From Paracoccus stylophorae (GTDB lineage Bacteria > Pseudomonadota > Alphaproteobacteria > Rhodobacterales > Rhodobacteraceae): DNA of 64,000 nucleotides. Position 1 is the first letter of the stretch; every line of letters begins with the position of its first letter. Under the pieces are notes generated by a model. That model ran no database searches. It was not told the origin of the DNA and saw only the letters and a list, made by a program, of their open reading frames with translations. Location of the stretch: contig NZ_CP067134.1 in the NCBI RefSeq assembly GCF_028553765.1, positions 405,501 through 469,500 of the forward strand, in the 5' to 3' direction. The translations under genes and the position numbers were made by a program. Of this stretch, positions 52,119-62,317 are shown piece by piece.

Positions 52119-52200
52119 GTAACTCAGCCTTCCAGCTAAAAGCCCCTCGTTGGGGAGGGGTGTCCCGCCGCCGGAAATACGCGGACGCCGGCCGCGCTGC
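52119..52200 (-). ncRNA. serC leader RNA motif (candidate)
   Basis: Upstream of serC, on its strand, CCCCTC (52160-52155) and GAGGGG (52148-52143) form a 6-bp hairpin with loop CCCAAC, followed by CTTTTAGC and then the serC start region. A conserved serC leader element with this kind of hairpin is known in alphaproteobacteria. The stem followed by a short U-run also resembles an attenuator. Exact limits and ligand are not known to me. Confidence 0.6.
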
Positions 52201-52365
52201 AACAGGAAAATGATCGGGTGTGGACGCGCCCTGAGCGCGAACCTGCACCACACGTGCTTGAAAGTCGCGACACCGGCAATCATGATCGCAAGTTCCTGGG
52301 CGCGCTGGTGATCCGCGACAGCGCGTGACCGGCGGCATCGCGCGGCAATCGAAGGCAGGCCGGTC

Positions 52366-53637
52366 ATGGATGAGATGAAAGACCTTTTCGCGTCGCTGTT
52401 CGACGCCGCCATCCGCGCCGCCGATCCCGGCCCCGCGATGGCGCGGCTGCTGCCCGATCCGCCAAGGGGCCGCACGGTGGTGATCGGTGCCGGCAAGGGA
52501 TCGGCCTCCATGGCCGCCGCGTTCGAGCGGATGTGGGACGGACCCCTGTCCGGTCTGGTGGTGACGCGATACGGTTACGCCACGCCCTGCCAGCGCATCG
52601 AGATCGTCGGGGCCGCCCACCCGGTGCCCGACGGCGCGGGGCTTGAGGCCGCCGCCCGCATGCTGGATCTGGTCGGCGGGCTGGGCTCGGGCGATCTGGT
52701 TGTCGCGCTGATTTCGGGCGGCGGCTCGTCGCTGCTGCCGGCACCGCCCGACGGCATGACCTTGCAGGACGAGGCGGCGGTGAATGCCGCGCTGCTGGCC
52801 TCGGGCGCGCCGATTTCGGCCATGAACACGGTGCGCAAGCATCTGTCGCGGATCAAGGGCGGCAGGCTGGCGCTGGCGGCCTGGCCCGCGCGCGTGATCA
52901 CCTATGTGGTGTCCGACATTCCGGGCGACAATCCGGCCTTCGTGGCCTCGGGGCCGACCATCGCCGATCCTTGCGGGCGGCAGGAGGCGCTGGACATCGT
53001 GCGCGCCTATGGCATCGCGCTGCCGCAGGCGGCCTTGCGGCATCTGGCACGCGACGATTGTGCCGCCCCCCGGCCCGATGATCCACGGCTTGCGGGCAAT
53101 GTCGTCCATGTCGTCGCCTCGGCCGCGCAATCGCTTGAGGCGGCGGCGCGCCGGGCCGCCGAACTGGGCATCGACTGCGCGATCCTGTCCGATTCGATCG
53201 AGGGCGAGGCGCGGGACGTGGCGCTGGTCCACGCCGCCATCGCGCGCGAGGTCCGGCTGCGCCACCGGCCTTTCCCGCCGCCGATCCTGTTGCTGTCGGG
53301 GGGCGAGACGACGGTGACGCTGGCCGACGATGCGGGGCAGGGCGGGCGGAACACCGAATTTCTGCTGGCCTTCGCCATGGCCGTCGAGGGTGTCGCGGGC
53401 ATCCACGCCTTTGCCGCCGACACCGACGGCATCGACGGGTCCGAGGATAACGCGGGTGCCTTTGCCGATCACGGCTCGGCGGCGCGGATGCGCGCGGCGG
53501 GCGTCGATCCGCGCGCGGCGCTGGCGGGGAACCGGTCATGGCGCGCCTTCGATGCCATAGGCGATCTGTTCGTGACCGGCCCGACCGGCACCAATGTCAA
53601 CGATTTCCGCGCCATCCATATCGGCGGCGACGGGTGA
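52366..53637 (+). CDS. Glycerate kinase (GckA/TtuD, MOFRL family)
   Basis: A 423-residue DUF4147/MOFRL-type glycerate 2-kinase. It shows [89 protein letters not shown] and [15 protein letters not shown]. It phosphorylates D-glycerate to 2-phosphoglycerate, feeding glycolysis from hydroxypyruvate or serine breakdown. It is divergent from serC, which makes a metabolic link plausible. Confidence 0.93.
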   Translation: MDEMKDLFASLFDAAIRAADPGPAMARLLPDPPRGRTVVIGAGKGSASMAAAFERMWDGPLSGLVVTRYGYATPCQRIEIVGAAHPVPDGAGLEAAARMLDLVGGLGSGDLVVALISGGGSSLLPAPPDGMTLQDEAAVNAALLASGAPISAMNTVRKHLSRIKGGRLALAAWPARVITYVVSDIPGDNPAFVASGPTIADPCGRQEALDIVRAYGIALPQAALRHLARDDCAAPRPDDPRLAGNVVHVVASAAQSLEAAARRAAELGIDCAILSDSIEGEARDVALVHAAIAREVRLRHRPFPPPILLLSGGETTVTLADDAGQGGRNTEFLLAFAMAVEGVAGIHAFAADTDGIDGSEDNAGAFADHGSAARMRAAGVDPRAALAGNRSWRAFDAIGDLFVTGPTGTNVNDFRAIHIGGDG

Positions 53638-53680
53638 TCCGCGCGCGGGATGCAGGCGCCGCCGGCACGGGCGCGGTCGA

Positions 53681-55006
53681 TCAGCCCTGAAGGATCGCGG
53701 TCGCCACGCTGAAATAGATCAGCACGCCGACCCCGTCCGAGATCGTCGTCACCAACGGTCCGCTGGCCGTCGCCGGATCGAGGCGCAGACGGCTGAGAAG
53801 GAACGGCAGCGACATGCCGACCACGCTGCCGATGATGACCACGATCAGCATCGTCAGACCCACGGTCAGCGCGATCTCGACCCCGCCGCGCATGGCGCCG
53901 ATGGGGAACACCACCAGCGCCAGCGTCAGCCCCAGGGCCGTGGCGACGGCCAGTTCGCGCAGGATCAGCCGCCGCCAGTCGGCCAGCGCGACATCGCCCG
54001 TGGCCAGCGCGCGCACCATCAGCGTGGCCGATTGCGATCCGGCATTGCCGCTGCTGTCGATCAGCAACGGCAGGAAGAAAACCAGCGAGACATAGGCGAG
54101 GATCATCTCTTCGAAATAGGCGATGCCCGCGCCGGAAAAGAGATTGCCGAAGATCAGCAGCGCCAGCCAGACGACGCGCCGGGAATACAGCACGCCGATC
54201 CCCGCCTCGCGCATGTTCTGGGTGAACGGCATCACGGTCGAGATCCGCTGGAAATCCTCGGTCGTGGCGGCCTGCATCGCGTCGGTGGCGTCGTCATGGG
54301 TGACGATGCCCGCCAGCCGGCCGCGTTCGTCCGTGACCGGGATCGCGAGGATGTCGTAATGCGCGATCAGCCGCGCCACCTCTTCCTGGTCGGTGTCGGT
54401 GCTGACGCTGACCGGCGAGGGGTCCATGATCTGGCCGATCCGCGTGTCCTCGTCGGCAAGGATCAGGGCGTGCAGCCGGATCGAGCCGATCAGGCGTCCG
54501 GCGTCGTCCAGCACGTAGGACCGATAGATGGTCTCGCGGTCCGGTGCCGCGCGACGAAGCTCGGCCAACGCCTCGCGCACGGTCATCTCGGGCTCCAGCA
54601 CGGCAAAATCCGATGTCATGATCGCGCCGGCCGTGCCTTCGCGGTGGGATGCAAGCCGCAGCAGATCGGCGCGCTGATCCGCTGACAGATGGTCGGCCAT
54701 GTTCTGCTGGCGGTCGCCCGACAGCAGGTTGAACAGGTCGGCGCGGTCATCGGCATCCATGCGGGCAAAGATCGCCGCCAGATCGGTCGGCGACATCAGC
54801 CGTGCCAGTTCCGCCTGCGTCAGCGCCGTCAGCCGGGAAAAGATCTCCGCCTGGCGATCCGGGTCCTGCGCCAGCAGATCCCACAGCGCCTGCGGCGGCG
54901 GCAGGCGGTTCAGCGTCGCCGCAAGATCGGCGGGGTGCGCGGGCCGGTCGGCCGGATCGCGCCCGCCCGCATGGTCGTCATTGTCCCGGATGCTGAAATC
55001 TGTCAT
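53681..55006 (-). CDS. mgtE: Magnesium transporter MgtE
   Basis: A 441-residue channel: N-terminal helical domain (MgtE_N, about 30-130), two CBS domains (FAVLEPEMTVREALAELRR; PSPVSVSTDTDQEEVARLIAHYDILAIPVTDERGRLAGIVTHDDA) and five C-terminal membrane helices with the Mg2+-binding SSGNAGSQSATLMVRALATGDV. Intracellular Mg2+ closes it through the CBS region. The start is the ATG at 55006, where the MgtE N-terminal region begins. The open frame runs further upstream without coding features. Confidence 0.95.
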   Translation of the reverse strand: MTDFSIRDNDDHAGGRDPADRPAHPADLAATLNRLPPPQALWDLLAQDPDRQAEIFSRLTALTQAELARLMSPTDLAAIFARMDADDRADLFNLLSGDRQQNMADHLSADQRADLLRLASHREGTAGAIMTSDFAVLEPEMTVREALAELRRAAPDRETIYRSYVLDDAGRLIGSIRLHALILADEDTRIGQIMDPSPVSVSTDTDQEEVARLIAHYDILAIPVTDERGRLAGIVTHDDATDAMQAATTEDFQRISTVMPFTQNMREAGIGVLYSRRVVWLALLIFGNLFSGAGIAYFEEMILAYVSLVFFLPLLIDSSGNAGSQSATLMVRALATGDVALADWRRLILRELAVATALGLTLALVVFPIGAMRGGVEIALTVGLTMLIVVIIGSVVGMSLPFLLSRLRLDPATASGPLVTTISDGVGVLIYFSVATAILQG

Positions 55007-55235
55007 CGCGATTGCAACTTTCGAATACGGAAAACACTCCCGGGCCGAGTTATCCACTCTATTCGGCGAAACGCCAGCCCGCGCGGGCGCGACGCGGGTC
55101 GGCACGGTTGCGCGTCTGCGCGGAACGGTCCATATCCGGACGCATCGCCGGTTCTCCGCCCCGGCGGTCAGGACTGTCGGCCGCGCGCGCCGGACGGATG
55201 ATTTTCGCAGATGACCGGATAAGGAAGCCGTTGCC

Positions 55236-56804
55236 GTGCCCTCCTCGCAAGATGTGAATGTCCCGATGGATGCCGACGACACGCTTGTCAGCGATGCCGA
55301 TCGCTGGCGGATCCTTGCGGTCCTGCTGGGCGCCATCTTCATGTCGCTGATCGGGGTCAGCATCGTGAATGTCGCGCTGCCCGCGATCCAGTCCGGCCTG
55401 AACGCCGACAATTCCGACGTTCAATGGGTGCTGTCGGGCTATGCGCTGACCTTTGGCGTCGTGCTGGTGGCGGCGGGGCGCGCGGGCGACATCATGGGCC
55501 GGGGCGGGCTGTTCCTGATCGGCCTTGCGGTCTTCACCCTGTCCTCGGTCGCGGCGGGGCTGGCGCCGGATGCGCGCTGGCTGAATGCCGCCCGGTTCGT
55601 GCAGGGGATCGGGTCGGGCCTGCTGAGCCCGCAGGGGATCGGCATGATCCAGCAATATTTCCGCGGCGACGAACGCGGCCGGGCCTTTGGCTATTTCGGG
55701 ACGGTGGTCGGGTTCTCGGTCGCGACCGGCCCGGTGCTGGGCGGTTTCCTGATCCAGACCGGCGGCCCGGAACTGGGCTGGCGGCTGACCTTTCTGGTCA
55801 ATGTGCCCATCGGCATCGTCGCCTTCGTGCTGGGGCTGATGTGGTTTCCGCGCCCGCTGTTCCGCCGCCCGCCCGAATTCGTCGAGGGCCAGACGCCCCG
55901 ACGCGGGCAAAGGCTGCGCTCGCTGGATCCGATCGGATCGCTGCTGCTGGGGCTGGCGGTGCTGGCGGTGCTGTATCCGTTCATGGAATCGCGCGGCTCG
56001 GTCCTGACCTGGGCGTTGCTGCCGGGCGGGTTCCTGCTGGGCGGCGTCTGGATCTGGTGGGAGCGTCGGTACAAACGCCTGGGCCGCAGCCCGATGGTCG
56101 ATCTGGACATCTTCCGCACCCGCAGCTTCAGCAACGGCACCGCCATCATGACGCTGTATTTCCTGGGCATGACCAGCATCTGGGTCCTGGTGGCGCTGTA
56201 TGTACAGAACGGCGAGGGCAAGACCGCGCTGGAGGCGGGCATGTTCGGCATTCCCGCCGCGCTGCTGTCGGCCTATGCGGCCAACTGGGCCGGGCACCGC
56301 GTGAACCGGTATGGGCGCAAGATCGTGATCGCCGGGCTTGTCCTTGCGCTTGTGGGGCTGGCGGCCAGCATTCTGGTCATCCTGCTGAACGAATGGACCG
56401 GGCTCAGCATCTGGTGGCTGATGCTGTCGCTGTCGTTCATCGGCCTTGCGCAGGGGTCCGTCATCAGCCCCAATCAGGCCCTGACGCTGGCCGAGGTGCC
56501 GCTGGAATATGCGGGCAGTTCGGGGGCGATCATGCAGACCGGGCAGCGGATCGGAACCTCGGTCGGGATCGCCATGATCACCGCCGCCGTGTTCCTGTCG
56601 CTTGAGACCTTGTCGTGGTCGATATCGGTAATCATCGGGTTCGTGCTGATCGCGGCGGTGATCCTTGTCGCGCTGGCGGTGGCGATCAAGGATCAGCACG
56701 ACCGCCGCAAGGCGCGGCCCGAACCGGACCGCGCCCAGCTGGAACAGGAAGCCGCGCCGGAAAAGCGCGGCTCAACCCCCGATTACAGCGGCGGCCATTA
56801 CTAG
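55236..56804 (+). CDS. DHA2-type MFS transporter
   Basis: A 522-residue exporter with 14 predicted membrane helices. It has motif A-like GRAGDIMGRGGLFLIG, motif C-like GFSVATGPVLGGFL and the DHA2-family start LGAIFMSLIGVSIVNVALPAIQSGL...VQWVLSGYALTFGVVL. Probably proton-driven drug or metabolite efflux, substrate unknown. The start is GTG at 55236 (AAGGA upstream). An ATG ten codons later is possible. Its TAG shares a CTAG palindrome with the stop of the convergent gene. Confidence 0.92.
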   Translation: MPSSQDVNVPMDADDTLVSDADRWRILAVLLGAIFMSLIGVSIVNVALPAIQSGLNADNSDVQWVLSGYALTFGVVLVAAGRAGDIMGRGGLFLIGLAVFTLSSVAAGLAPDARWLNAARFVQGIGSGLLSPQGIGMIQQYFRGDERGRAFGYFGTVVGFSVATGPVLGGFLIQTGGPELGWRLTFLVNVPIGIVAFVLGLMWFPRPLFRRPPEFVEGQTPRRGQRLRSLDPIGSLLLGLAVLAVLYPFMESRGSVLTWALLPGGFLLGGVWIWWERRYKRLGRSPMVDLDIFRTRSFSNGTAIMTLYFLGMTSIWVLVALYVQNGEGKTALEAGMFGIPAALLSAYAANWAGHRVNRYGRKIVIAGLVLALVGLAASILVILLNEWTGLSIWWLMLSLSFIGLAQGSVISPNQALTLAEVPLEYAGSSGAIMQTGQRIGTSVGIAMITAAVFLSLETLSWSISVIIGFVLIAAVILVALAVAIKDQHDRRKARPEPDRAQLEQEAAPEKRGSTPDYSGGHY

Positions 56805-57049
56805 GGGCGGGTTTCGCCGCTGACCGGGTCGATCTTCACCTCCTTGGTGGCTCCGTCATCGGTGTAATATTCGATCTCGTACAGACCGTCGTCCCATTCG
56901 ATCTCGTCGACATATGCGAAACCGGCCTCCTGCTCGACCGTTTGCAGCAATTCGCTCAGCGCCTTGGCGTCGGCGGGCGGGGGCGAATCGGCCAGTGCGG
57001 GCAGGGCGGTCATGGCGGTCAGAAGGGTCGCTTGGGTGATGATACGCAT
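56801..57049 (-). CDS. PepSY domain exported protein
   Basis: An 82-residue protein with signal peptide (RIITQATLLTAMTALPALAD) and a PepSY-type domain (ALSELLQTVEQEAGFAYVDEIEWDDGLYEIEYYTDDGATKEVKIDPVSGE). PepSY proteins are often peptidase inhibitors or bind near sensors and reductases. The partner here is unknown. The ATG at 57049 has AAGGA 6 nt upstream. Convergent with the MFS gene; the two stop codons overlap. Confidence 0.9.
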   Translation of the reverse strand: MRIITQATLLTAMTALPALADSPPPADAKALSELLQTVEQEAGFAYVDEIEWDDGLYEIEYYTDDGATKEVKIDPVSGETRP

Positions 57050-57323
57050 TGTCATTCCTTCGGTTGGGGTGGGAAAGGATTTCGGCGGCGCGTTCGTTCG
57101 CCGCCCCTGCGCCCCTCTCTCGGGCGTCGCCATGGCAACGTGATCGCCGGCCGCACGGTTCCTTGTGCAGGCGCGCGCAAACGGCATCAGCCGTTTATCG
57201 ACGCCGCCCCGCTTTATCGCTAGACTCGATTCGGGCATGGTGGTGTCCGAACCGGGCGGCGGGGCGATGCGCCGGCCGCAAGGGACATCGCACGCAATTC
57301 ACCACACGATGACGGAGGTTTTC

Positions 57324-58832
57324 ATGTCGGACGAAGATCACACGCAGTACGAGGCCAAGGGTCATTCGACCACCGGATCTGGCGCGCCCGCGCAAAGCGA
57401 CCGCAACTCGCTGACCATCGGGCCGGACGGTCCGATCGTGCTGCACGACGTGCATTTCCTGGAACAGATGGCGCATTTCAACCGCGAAAAGGTGCCCGAA
57501 CGCCAGCCTCACGCCAAGGGCGCCGGGGCCTTCGGCACGTTCGAGACGACCGAGGACGTATCGCGATACACCAAGGCGGCCCTGTTCCAGAAGGGCACCA
57601 GGACCGAGATGCTGGCGCGGTTTTCCACCGTCGCAGGCGAGATGGGCAGCCCCGATACCTGGCGCGACGTTCGGGGCTTCTCGCTCAAGTTCTATACGTC
57701 GGACGGGAACTATGACCTCGTGGGCAACAACACGCCCATCTTCTTCGTGCGCGATCCGATGAAATTCCCGCATTTCATCCGCAGCCAGAAACGCCTGCCG
57801 GATTCGGGGCTGCGCGACAACCACATGCAGTGGGATTTCTGGACCAACAATCCCGAAAGCGCCCATCAGGTCACCTATCTGATGGGGGTCCGCGGCCTGC
57901 CGCGCACCTGGCGTCACATGAACGGCTATGGCTCGCACACCTATATGTGGGTGAACGCCGACGGAGAGCGGTTCTGGGTGAAATACCATTTCCACACGCA
58001 GCAGGGGATGGAGTTCTTCACCAACCAGGAAGCCGCCGAGATGGCCGGCGCCGATGCCGATTTCCACCGCCGCGACCTGTTCGACGCGATCGCGCGTGGC
58101 GAACATCCCAGCTGGACGCTGTCGGTGCAGGTGATGCCCTATGAAGAGGCAAAGACCTATCGGATCAACCCGTTCGACCTGACCAAGACCTGGCCGCATC
58201 AGGATTATCCGCTGATCGAGGTTGGGCGGATGACGCTGGACCGCAATCCCGACAACTTCTTCGCCCAGATCGAACAGGCCGCGTTCTCTCCGGGCAACAC
58301 GGTGCCGGGGATCGGGCTGTCGCCCGACAAGATGCTGCTGGGCCGGGCCTTTGCCTATAACGATGCGCAGCGCAACCGCATCGGCACCAATTTCCACCAG
58401 CTGCCGGTGAACCAGCCCAAGGTGCCGGTGAACACCTACATGTTCGACGGCCACATGGCCTATCTGCATTCGGGCAACGCGCCGGTCTATGTCCCCAACA
58501 GCGGCGACCGTCCCTGGGCCGATGACGAGGGGCCGGTCAATGACGGCTGGGAAGCCGACGGCGCCATGGTGCGCAGCGCCTATACGCTGCGGCCGGACGA
58601 CGACGATTTCAGCCAGCCCGGCATTCTGGTGCGCGACGTCTTCGACGACGATCAGCGCCAGAAACTGGTCGATCAGGTCGCCGGCAGCCTGATTTCGGGC
58701 GTTCGCGAACCCGTGCTGGGCCGGGCGCTGGATTACTGGAAAAGCATCGACGCCGATATCGGCCGCCGCATCGAGGAAAAGGTTCGCCAGGGCGACGCCC
58801 CCGAACCCGCCGAAGGCATGGGCGAAGGCTGA
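57324..58832 (+). CDS. Monofunctional haem catalase
   Basis: A 502-residue small-subunit clade 3-type catalase. It has the catalytic His in [18 protein letters not shown], the Asn region [38 protein letters not shown], and the haem Tyr segment [17 protein letters not shown]. It breaks down H2O2 in the cytoplasm (no signal peptide). The start is the ATG at 57324, 5 nt after GGAGG. An in-frame ATG at 57309 overlaps that SD and is less likely. Confidence 0.96.
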   Translation: MSDEDHTQYEAKGHSTTGSGAPAQSDRNSLTIGPDGPIVLHDVHFLEQMAHFNREKVPERQPHAKGAGAFGTFETTEDVSRYTKAALFQKGTRTEMLARFSTVAGEMGSPDTWRDVRGFSLKFYTSDGNYDLVGNNTPIFFVRDPMKFPHFIRSQKRLPDSGLRDNHMQWDFWTNNPESAHQVTYLMGVRGLPRTWRHMNGYGSHTYMWVNADGERFWVKYHFHTQQGMEFFTNQEAAEMAGADADFHRRDLFDAIARGEHPSWTLSVQVMPYEEAKTYRINPFDLTKTWPHQDYPLIEVGRMTLDRNPDNFFAQIEQAAFSPGNTVPGIGLSPDKMLLGRAFAYNDAQRNRIGTNFHQLPVNQPKVPVNTYMFDGHMAYLHSGNAPVYVPNSGDRPWADDEGPVNDGWEADGAMVRSAYTLRPDDDDFSQPGILVRDVFDDDQRQKLVDQVAGSLISGVREPVLGRALDYWKSIDADIGRRIEEKVRQGDAPEPAEGMGEG

Positions 58833-58922
58833 GCCGCGACGATGATGGCCCGCCCGCATGTCTGGCCGCTTGCCGACATGCGGGCGGGTCACGTCCGAAC
58901 GCTTCGGTGCCGGCGGGGCTGA

Positions 58923-60038
58923 ATGACGCGGCTGCTTTCCCTGCACGGCGCAACCTCTCGGTTGCGGCTGTATCGCTGGCAGATCAGGCACGCGGTGCGC
59001 ATGGTCACGGCCAGCGTGGCAGCCTATGCGCTGGTCTTCGCGCTTGGGCTGGATGTCGATTTCTCGGCCGTCATCACCGCCATCATCGTCACGCAAAGCA
59101 ATATCGGCGGGTCGTTCCGCATGGCGGTGGAACAGCTTTTCGCCTCGGTCGTCGGGGCGGCGTGCGGGGTGCTGGCCGTGCTTGCCCTGCATCCGCAGGA
59201 CCCCGTCATCGGCGCCGCCGCACTGGTGCTGGCACTGGTGCCGCTTGCGATCCTGGGGGCGCTGTCGCCGGGCTATCGCATGGCGCCGATCAGCGCGGTG
59301 ATCGTGCTGCTTGGCGGGCCGGGGCCGGATGCCGAGGTGCTGTCGCAGGGATTCGACCGGGTGCTGGGCGTGGCCATTGGCTGCGGGGCGGGGGTTCTGG
59401 TGTCGATGCTGGTCCTGCCCGCCCGCGCATCCCGCGCCGCCGTCACCACGGCGGGCGAGATCGCGCAGCTGATGGCGGATCAGCTGCGGGCGCTGACCTC
59501 GGGCGGTTCGGACACGCAGTCGCGGCTGGTGTCACTGTCGGCCGACACGCGCGAAAAGCTGATCCTGCTGTCCGAACTGGTGGATGAGGCCGCGCGCGAA
59601 CGGCGCATCAGGGTCAGCGCGATCGAGCCGGACGGCCCGCGACTGCTGCGCACGTTGCGCCGCTTGCGCCACGATCTGGATTCGCTGCGCCGCGCCCTGC
59701 GCGAGGCGGGCAGCGACGCGCTGCACGAATGCGTCGCCGCGCCGTGGCGGCGCGCCGCAGACGCCGGCGCAGAGACGCTTGACGGGATCGCACGAATTAT
59801 TGACGGACAGCGTGCAGAGGACGATCTGCCCGATCTGGGCCCGGCGGTGCGCGATTATCTGAACGCGCTGGAAGAGATACGGGTGGGCGGTCTTGCCTTC
59901 TCGCTGTCGCCGGCGGCGCTTCGGCGCATGTTCGGCATCGGCTTTGCGCTGGACCAGTTCCGGCGCGATCTGGACGACATGGTCGAGGTCGCGTGCGAGG
60001 CGCGCAACCGGCAGCCGCGCCGTCTGATGAAAGGGTGA
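58923..60038 (+). CDS. FUSC family membrane protein
   Basis: A 371-residue protein with six N-terminal membrane helices (residues ~25-175: RMVTASVAAYALVFALGLD, FSAVITAIIVTQSNIGGSFR, ASVVGAACGVLAVLALHP, VLGVAIGCGAGVLVSMLVLP) and a long cytoplasmic helical region. It matches the half-size FUSC/aromatic-acid-exporter family (YgaH/AaeB-like). Substrate unknown. It follows the catalase after 90 nt. Confidence 0.87.
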   Translation: MTRLLSLHGATSRLRLYRWQIRHAVRMVTASVAAYALVFALGLDVDFSAVITAIIVTQSNIGGSFRMAVEQLFASVVGAACGVLAVLALHPQDPVIGAAALVLALVPLAILGALSPGYRMAPISAVIVLLGGPGPDAEVLSQGFDRVLGVAIGCGAGVLVSMLVLPARASRAAVTTAGEIAQLMADQLRALTSGGSDTQSRLVSLSADTREKLILLSELVDEAARERRIRVSAIEPDGPRLLRTLRRLRHDLDSLRRALREAGSDALHECVAAPWRRAADAGAETLDGIARIIDGQRAEDDLPDLGPAVRDYLNALEEIRVGGLAFSLSPAALRRMFGIGFALDQFRRDLDDMVEVACEARNRQPRRLMKG

Positions 60039-60105
60039 TCCGGCCTATGGCAAGCCCGCGCGTTGCGGATTAGGGTGCCGCCCAACGTCAACGAAAGGAC
60101 ATCAC

Positions 60106-60462
60106 ATGCGTTTTTCCACCCTTGCCCCCCTTGCCTTTGCCATTGCCGGTCTGGCGACGCCCGGCGTCGCGGGCGTGTCGCTGTCGGTCGATGTCGATCT
60201 GGAGGATGCGACCACGCAGACGCTGACCTATGATTGCGGCAAGGGCGATCCGCTGACCGTCCACTATGTCAACTCGGACACGCAATCGCTGGCCCTGGTG
60301 CCGGTGGATGACGATTATCGGGTCTTCGTGAACGTCGTCTCGGGCTCGGGCGCGCGCTATGTATCGGGTCAGCATGAATGGTGGACCAAGGGCGACGATG
60401 CCACCCTGTCCGACACGCTGGAGGACAAGACCCTCAGCGAATGTGCGGCCACCAGCCAGTAG
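60106..60462 (+). CDS. MliC-type lysozyme inhibitor
   Basis: A 118-residue exported protein: signal peptide (LAPLAFAIAGLATPGVAG), then the MliC fold with LTYDCGKGDPLTVHYVNSD, ARYVSGQHEWWTKGDDATL (the inhibitory SGxxY/WWxKG loop) and a paired Cys near the C-terminus. No lipobox Cys is visible at the cleavage site, so a soluble periplasmic (PliC-like) form is likely. It protects peptidoglycan from c-type lysozyme. Confidence 0.9.
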   Translation: MRFSTLAPLAFAIAGLATPGVAGVSLSVDVDLEDATTQTLTYDCGKGDPLTVHYVNSDTQSLALVPVDDDYRVFVNVVSGSGARYVSGQHEWWTKGDDATLSDTLEDKTLSECAATSQ

Positions 60463-60488
60463 GACGGCGGATCGCCGCAGAGGACGAA

Positions 60489-61166
60489 ATGGCGGAAGAC
60501 ACCGATCCCCCGCGCTATGCCTCCGCCCCGTGCTTCGCGCACGAGCTTGCGGACGGCGTGCAGGGATTCGTGACCGTCGATCCGCAGCAGGCGCGCGACG
60601 TGGCGCGCTGGCGCAAGGCGGAACGCGAACGGCTGATCGCGGCGCGGCTGGCCGTTCCCGCAGACGAACGGGCGCAGGTTGCAGACCAGGTGGGCCGGGC
60701 GCTGGACCGGATCGTGCCGCATGGTGCCGGCACCGTCGTCAGCCTGTTCTGGCCCTTTCGCGGCGAACTGGATCTGCGCGGCTGGATGACCAGGGCGGCA
60801 GGGCGCGGCACATGCATCGCCCTGCCCGTCGTTGTGGGCCGCGACCGACCGCTGATCTTTCGCGCATGGCAGCCCGGCTGCGCGATGCAGCGCGGGGTGT
60901 GGAACATCCCCCAGCCCGCGGACGGGGAGAACCTGATCCCCGACATCGTGATCGCGCCGCTGGTCGGATACGACGCCCGATCCTATCGCCTGGGATATGG
61001 CGGCGGCTTTTTCGACCGCACGCTGGCCGCGATGCAGGACCGACCCACGGTGATCGGCGTCGGCCACGAAACGGCCGCGATCCCCACCATCTTTCCGCAA
61101 CCGCATGACATCCCGATGGATGTGATCCTGACGGGCGCGGATGCCGGGCAGGCGGGCGAGCCATGA
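60489..61166 (+). CDS. 5-formyltetrahydrofolate cyclo-ligase
   Basis: A 225-residue enzyme making 5,10-methenyl-THF from 5-formyl-THF with ATP. It has a basic N-terminal helix ([18 protein letters not shown]), [40 protein letters not shown], and the ATP-binding [13 protein letters not shown]. An N-terminal extension of about 35 residues precedes the usual start. GAGGA lies before the ATG at 60489. The last bases overlap the next open frame. Confidence 0.92.
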   Translation: MAEDTDPPRYASAPCFAHELADGVQGFVTVDPQQARDVARWRKAERERLIAARLAVPADERAQVADQVGRALDRIVPHGAGTVVSLFWPFRGELDLRGWMTRAAGRGTCIALPVVVGRDRPLIFRAWQPGCAMQRGVWNIPQPADGENLIPDIVIAPLVGYDARSYRLGYGGGFFDRTLAAMQDRPTVIGVGHETAAIPTIFPQPHDIPMDVILTGADAGQAGEP

Positions 61167-61213
61167 CGCGGCATCAAGGCGGGACGCAGGACAGGCGAGG
61201 TCAGGAAACTGGC

Positions 61214-62254
61214 GTGAGACAATGGGTTGCCCAGGCGGTGAAGCGGATCGAGGCGGATTTCAACCGCTCGGCCGATACGCATCTGTTCAGGCTGGATCTG
61301 CCGCGGCTGGACGGCGTTCATATCTATCTCAAGGATGAAAGCACCCATCCCACCGGCAGCCTGAAACACCGGCTGGCGCGGTCGCTGTTCCTGTATGCCT
61401 TGTGCAACGGCAGCATCGGTCCCGACACGACGATCATCGAGGCGTCGTCGGGCAGTACCGCCGTCTCCGAGGCCTATTTCGCCCGGATGCTGGGGCTGAA
61501 ATTCGTGGCGGTGATGCCGCGCAGCACGGCGCAAAGCAAGATCGCCAACATCACGCTGAACGGCGGAAAATGCCATTTCGTGGACAGCGCCCCGCAGATG
61601 CACGACGCGGCCATGCGGCTGGCCGAGGAAACCGGCGGCTATTTCATGGACCAGTTCCTGCACGCGGAACGGGCGACCGACTGGCGCGGCAACAACAACA
61701 TCGCGGAAAGCATCTTCCAGCAGATGGCGCACGAGCCGCACCCCATCCCCCACACCATCGTCATGAGCGCGGGAACCGGCGGCACCTCGGCCACGCTTGG
61801 CCGCTATATCCGCTATCGCGGGTTCGACACGCAGCTTGTTGTGGTCGATCCCGAGAATTCGGTGTTCTACGACAGCTACATGCAGAACGACCCGTCCCTG
61901 AGCGCGGAATGTTCCAGCCGGATCGAGGGGATCGGCCGCCCGCGGGTCGAGAAATCGTTCCAGCCGGCGGTGATCGACGCGATGATGCGCGTGCCCGATG
62001 TGGCCAGCATCGCCACGATCCATTGGCTGGAACGCCTGATCGGGCGCAAGGCGGGGGCGTCCACCGGCACCAATCTGTGGGGCGCGCTGAAGGTCGCGCA
62101 GCAGATGGTGGATGCGGGTCGGCAGGGATCGGTGGTAACGCTGATGTGCGACGGCGGAGAGCGCTATCTGGACAGCTATTACGACAAGGGCTGGGTCGCC
62201 GAGACCATCGGCGACACAGGCGCGGCGTTGCAGGAACTGGCCCGGTGGGGCTGA
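61214..62254 (+). CDS. Cds1-like PLP-dependent cysteine desulfhydrase/synthase family protein
   Basis: A fold-type II PLP enzyme, about 346 residues. It has [20 protein letters not shown], the PLP Lys in [12 protein letters not shown], the substrate loop [15 protein letters not shown] and the phosphate-binding [14 protein letters not shown]. It resembles the Cds1 branch (L-cysteine desulfhydrase) more than CysK, whose NPTGNTG-type loop is absent here. I chose GTG at 61214 (AGGA 7 nt upstream, family-like N-terminus RQWVAQAV). An ATG at 61163, overlapping the previous stop, would add 17 polar residues. Confidence 0.85.
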   Translation: MRQWVAQAVKRIEADFNRSADTHLFRLDLPRLDGVHIYLKDESTHPTGSLKHRLARSLFLYALCNGSIGPDTTIIEASSGSTAVSEAYFARMLGLKFVAVMPRSTAQSKIANITLNGGKCHFVDSAPQMHDAAMRLAEETGGYFMDQFLHAERATDWRGNNNIAESIFQQMAHEPHPIPHTIVMSAGTGGTSATLGRYIRYRGFDTQLVVVDPENSVFYDSYMQNDPSLSAECSSRIEGIGRPRVEKSFQPAVIDAMMRVPDVASIATIHWLERLIGRKAGASTGTNLWGALKVAQQMVDAGRQGSVVTLMCDGGERYLDSYYDKGWVAETIGDTGAALQELARWG

Positions 62255-62317
62255 CCGGGCCCGCCCTAAGCTAAAGGCTACTGCGCCCGGCCCTGTGTCA
62301 CCGCGCCCGCTGGCGCG

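Noticed and set aside
53681..55411. 576-residue reading of mgtE from 55411
   Set aside because: The extra 135 residues are Arg/Ser-rich and overlap the divergent MFS gene. The MgtE N-domain begins after the ATG at 55006.
60463..60488. Possible 6S RNA next to 5-formyltetrahydrofolate cyclo-ligase
   Set aside because: 6S RNA often lies beside this gene, but here only 26 nt separate it from the MliC gene and the downstream gene overlaps it, so there is no room.
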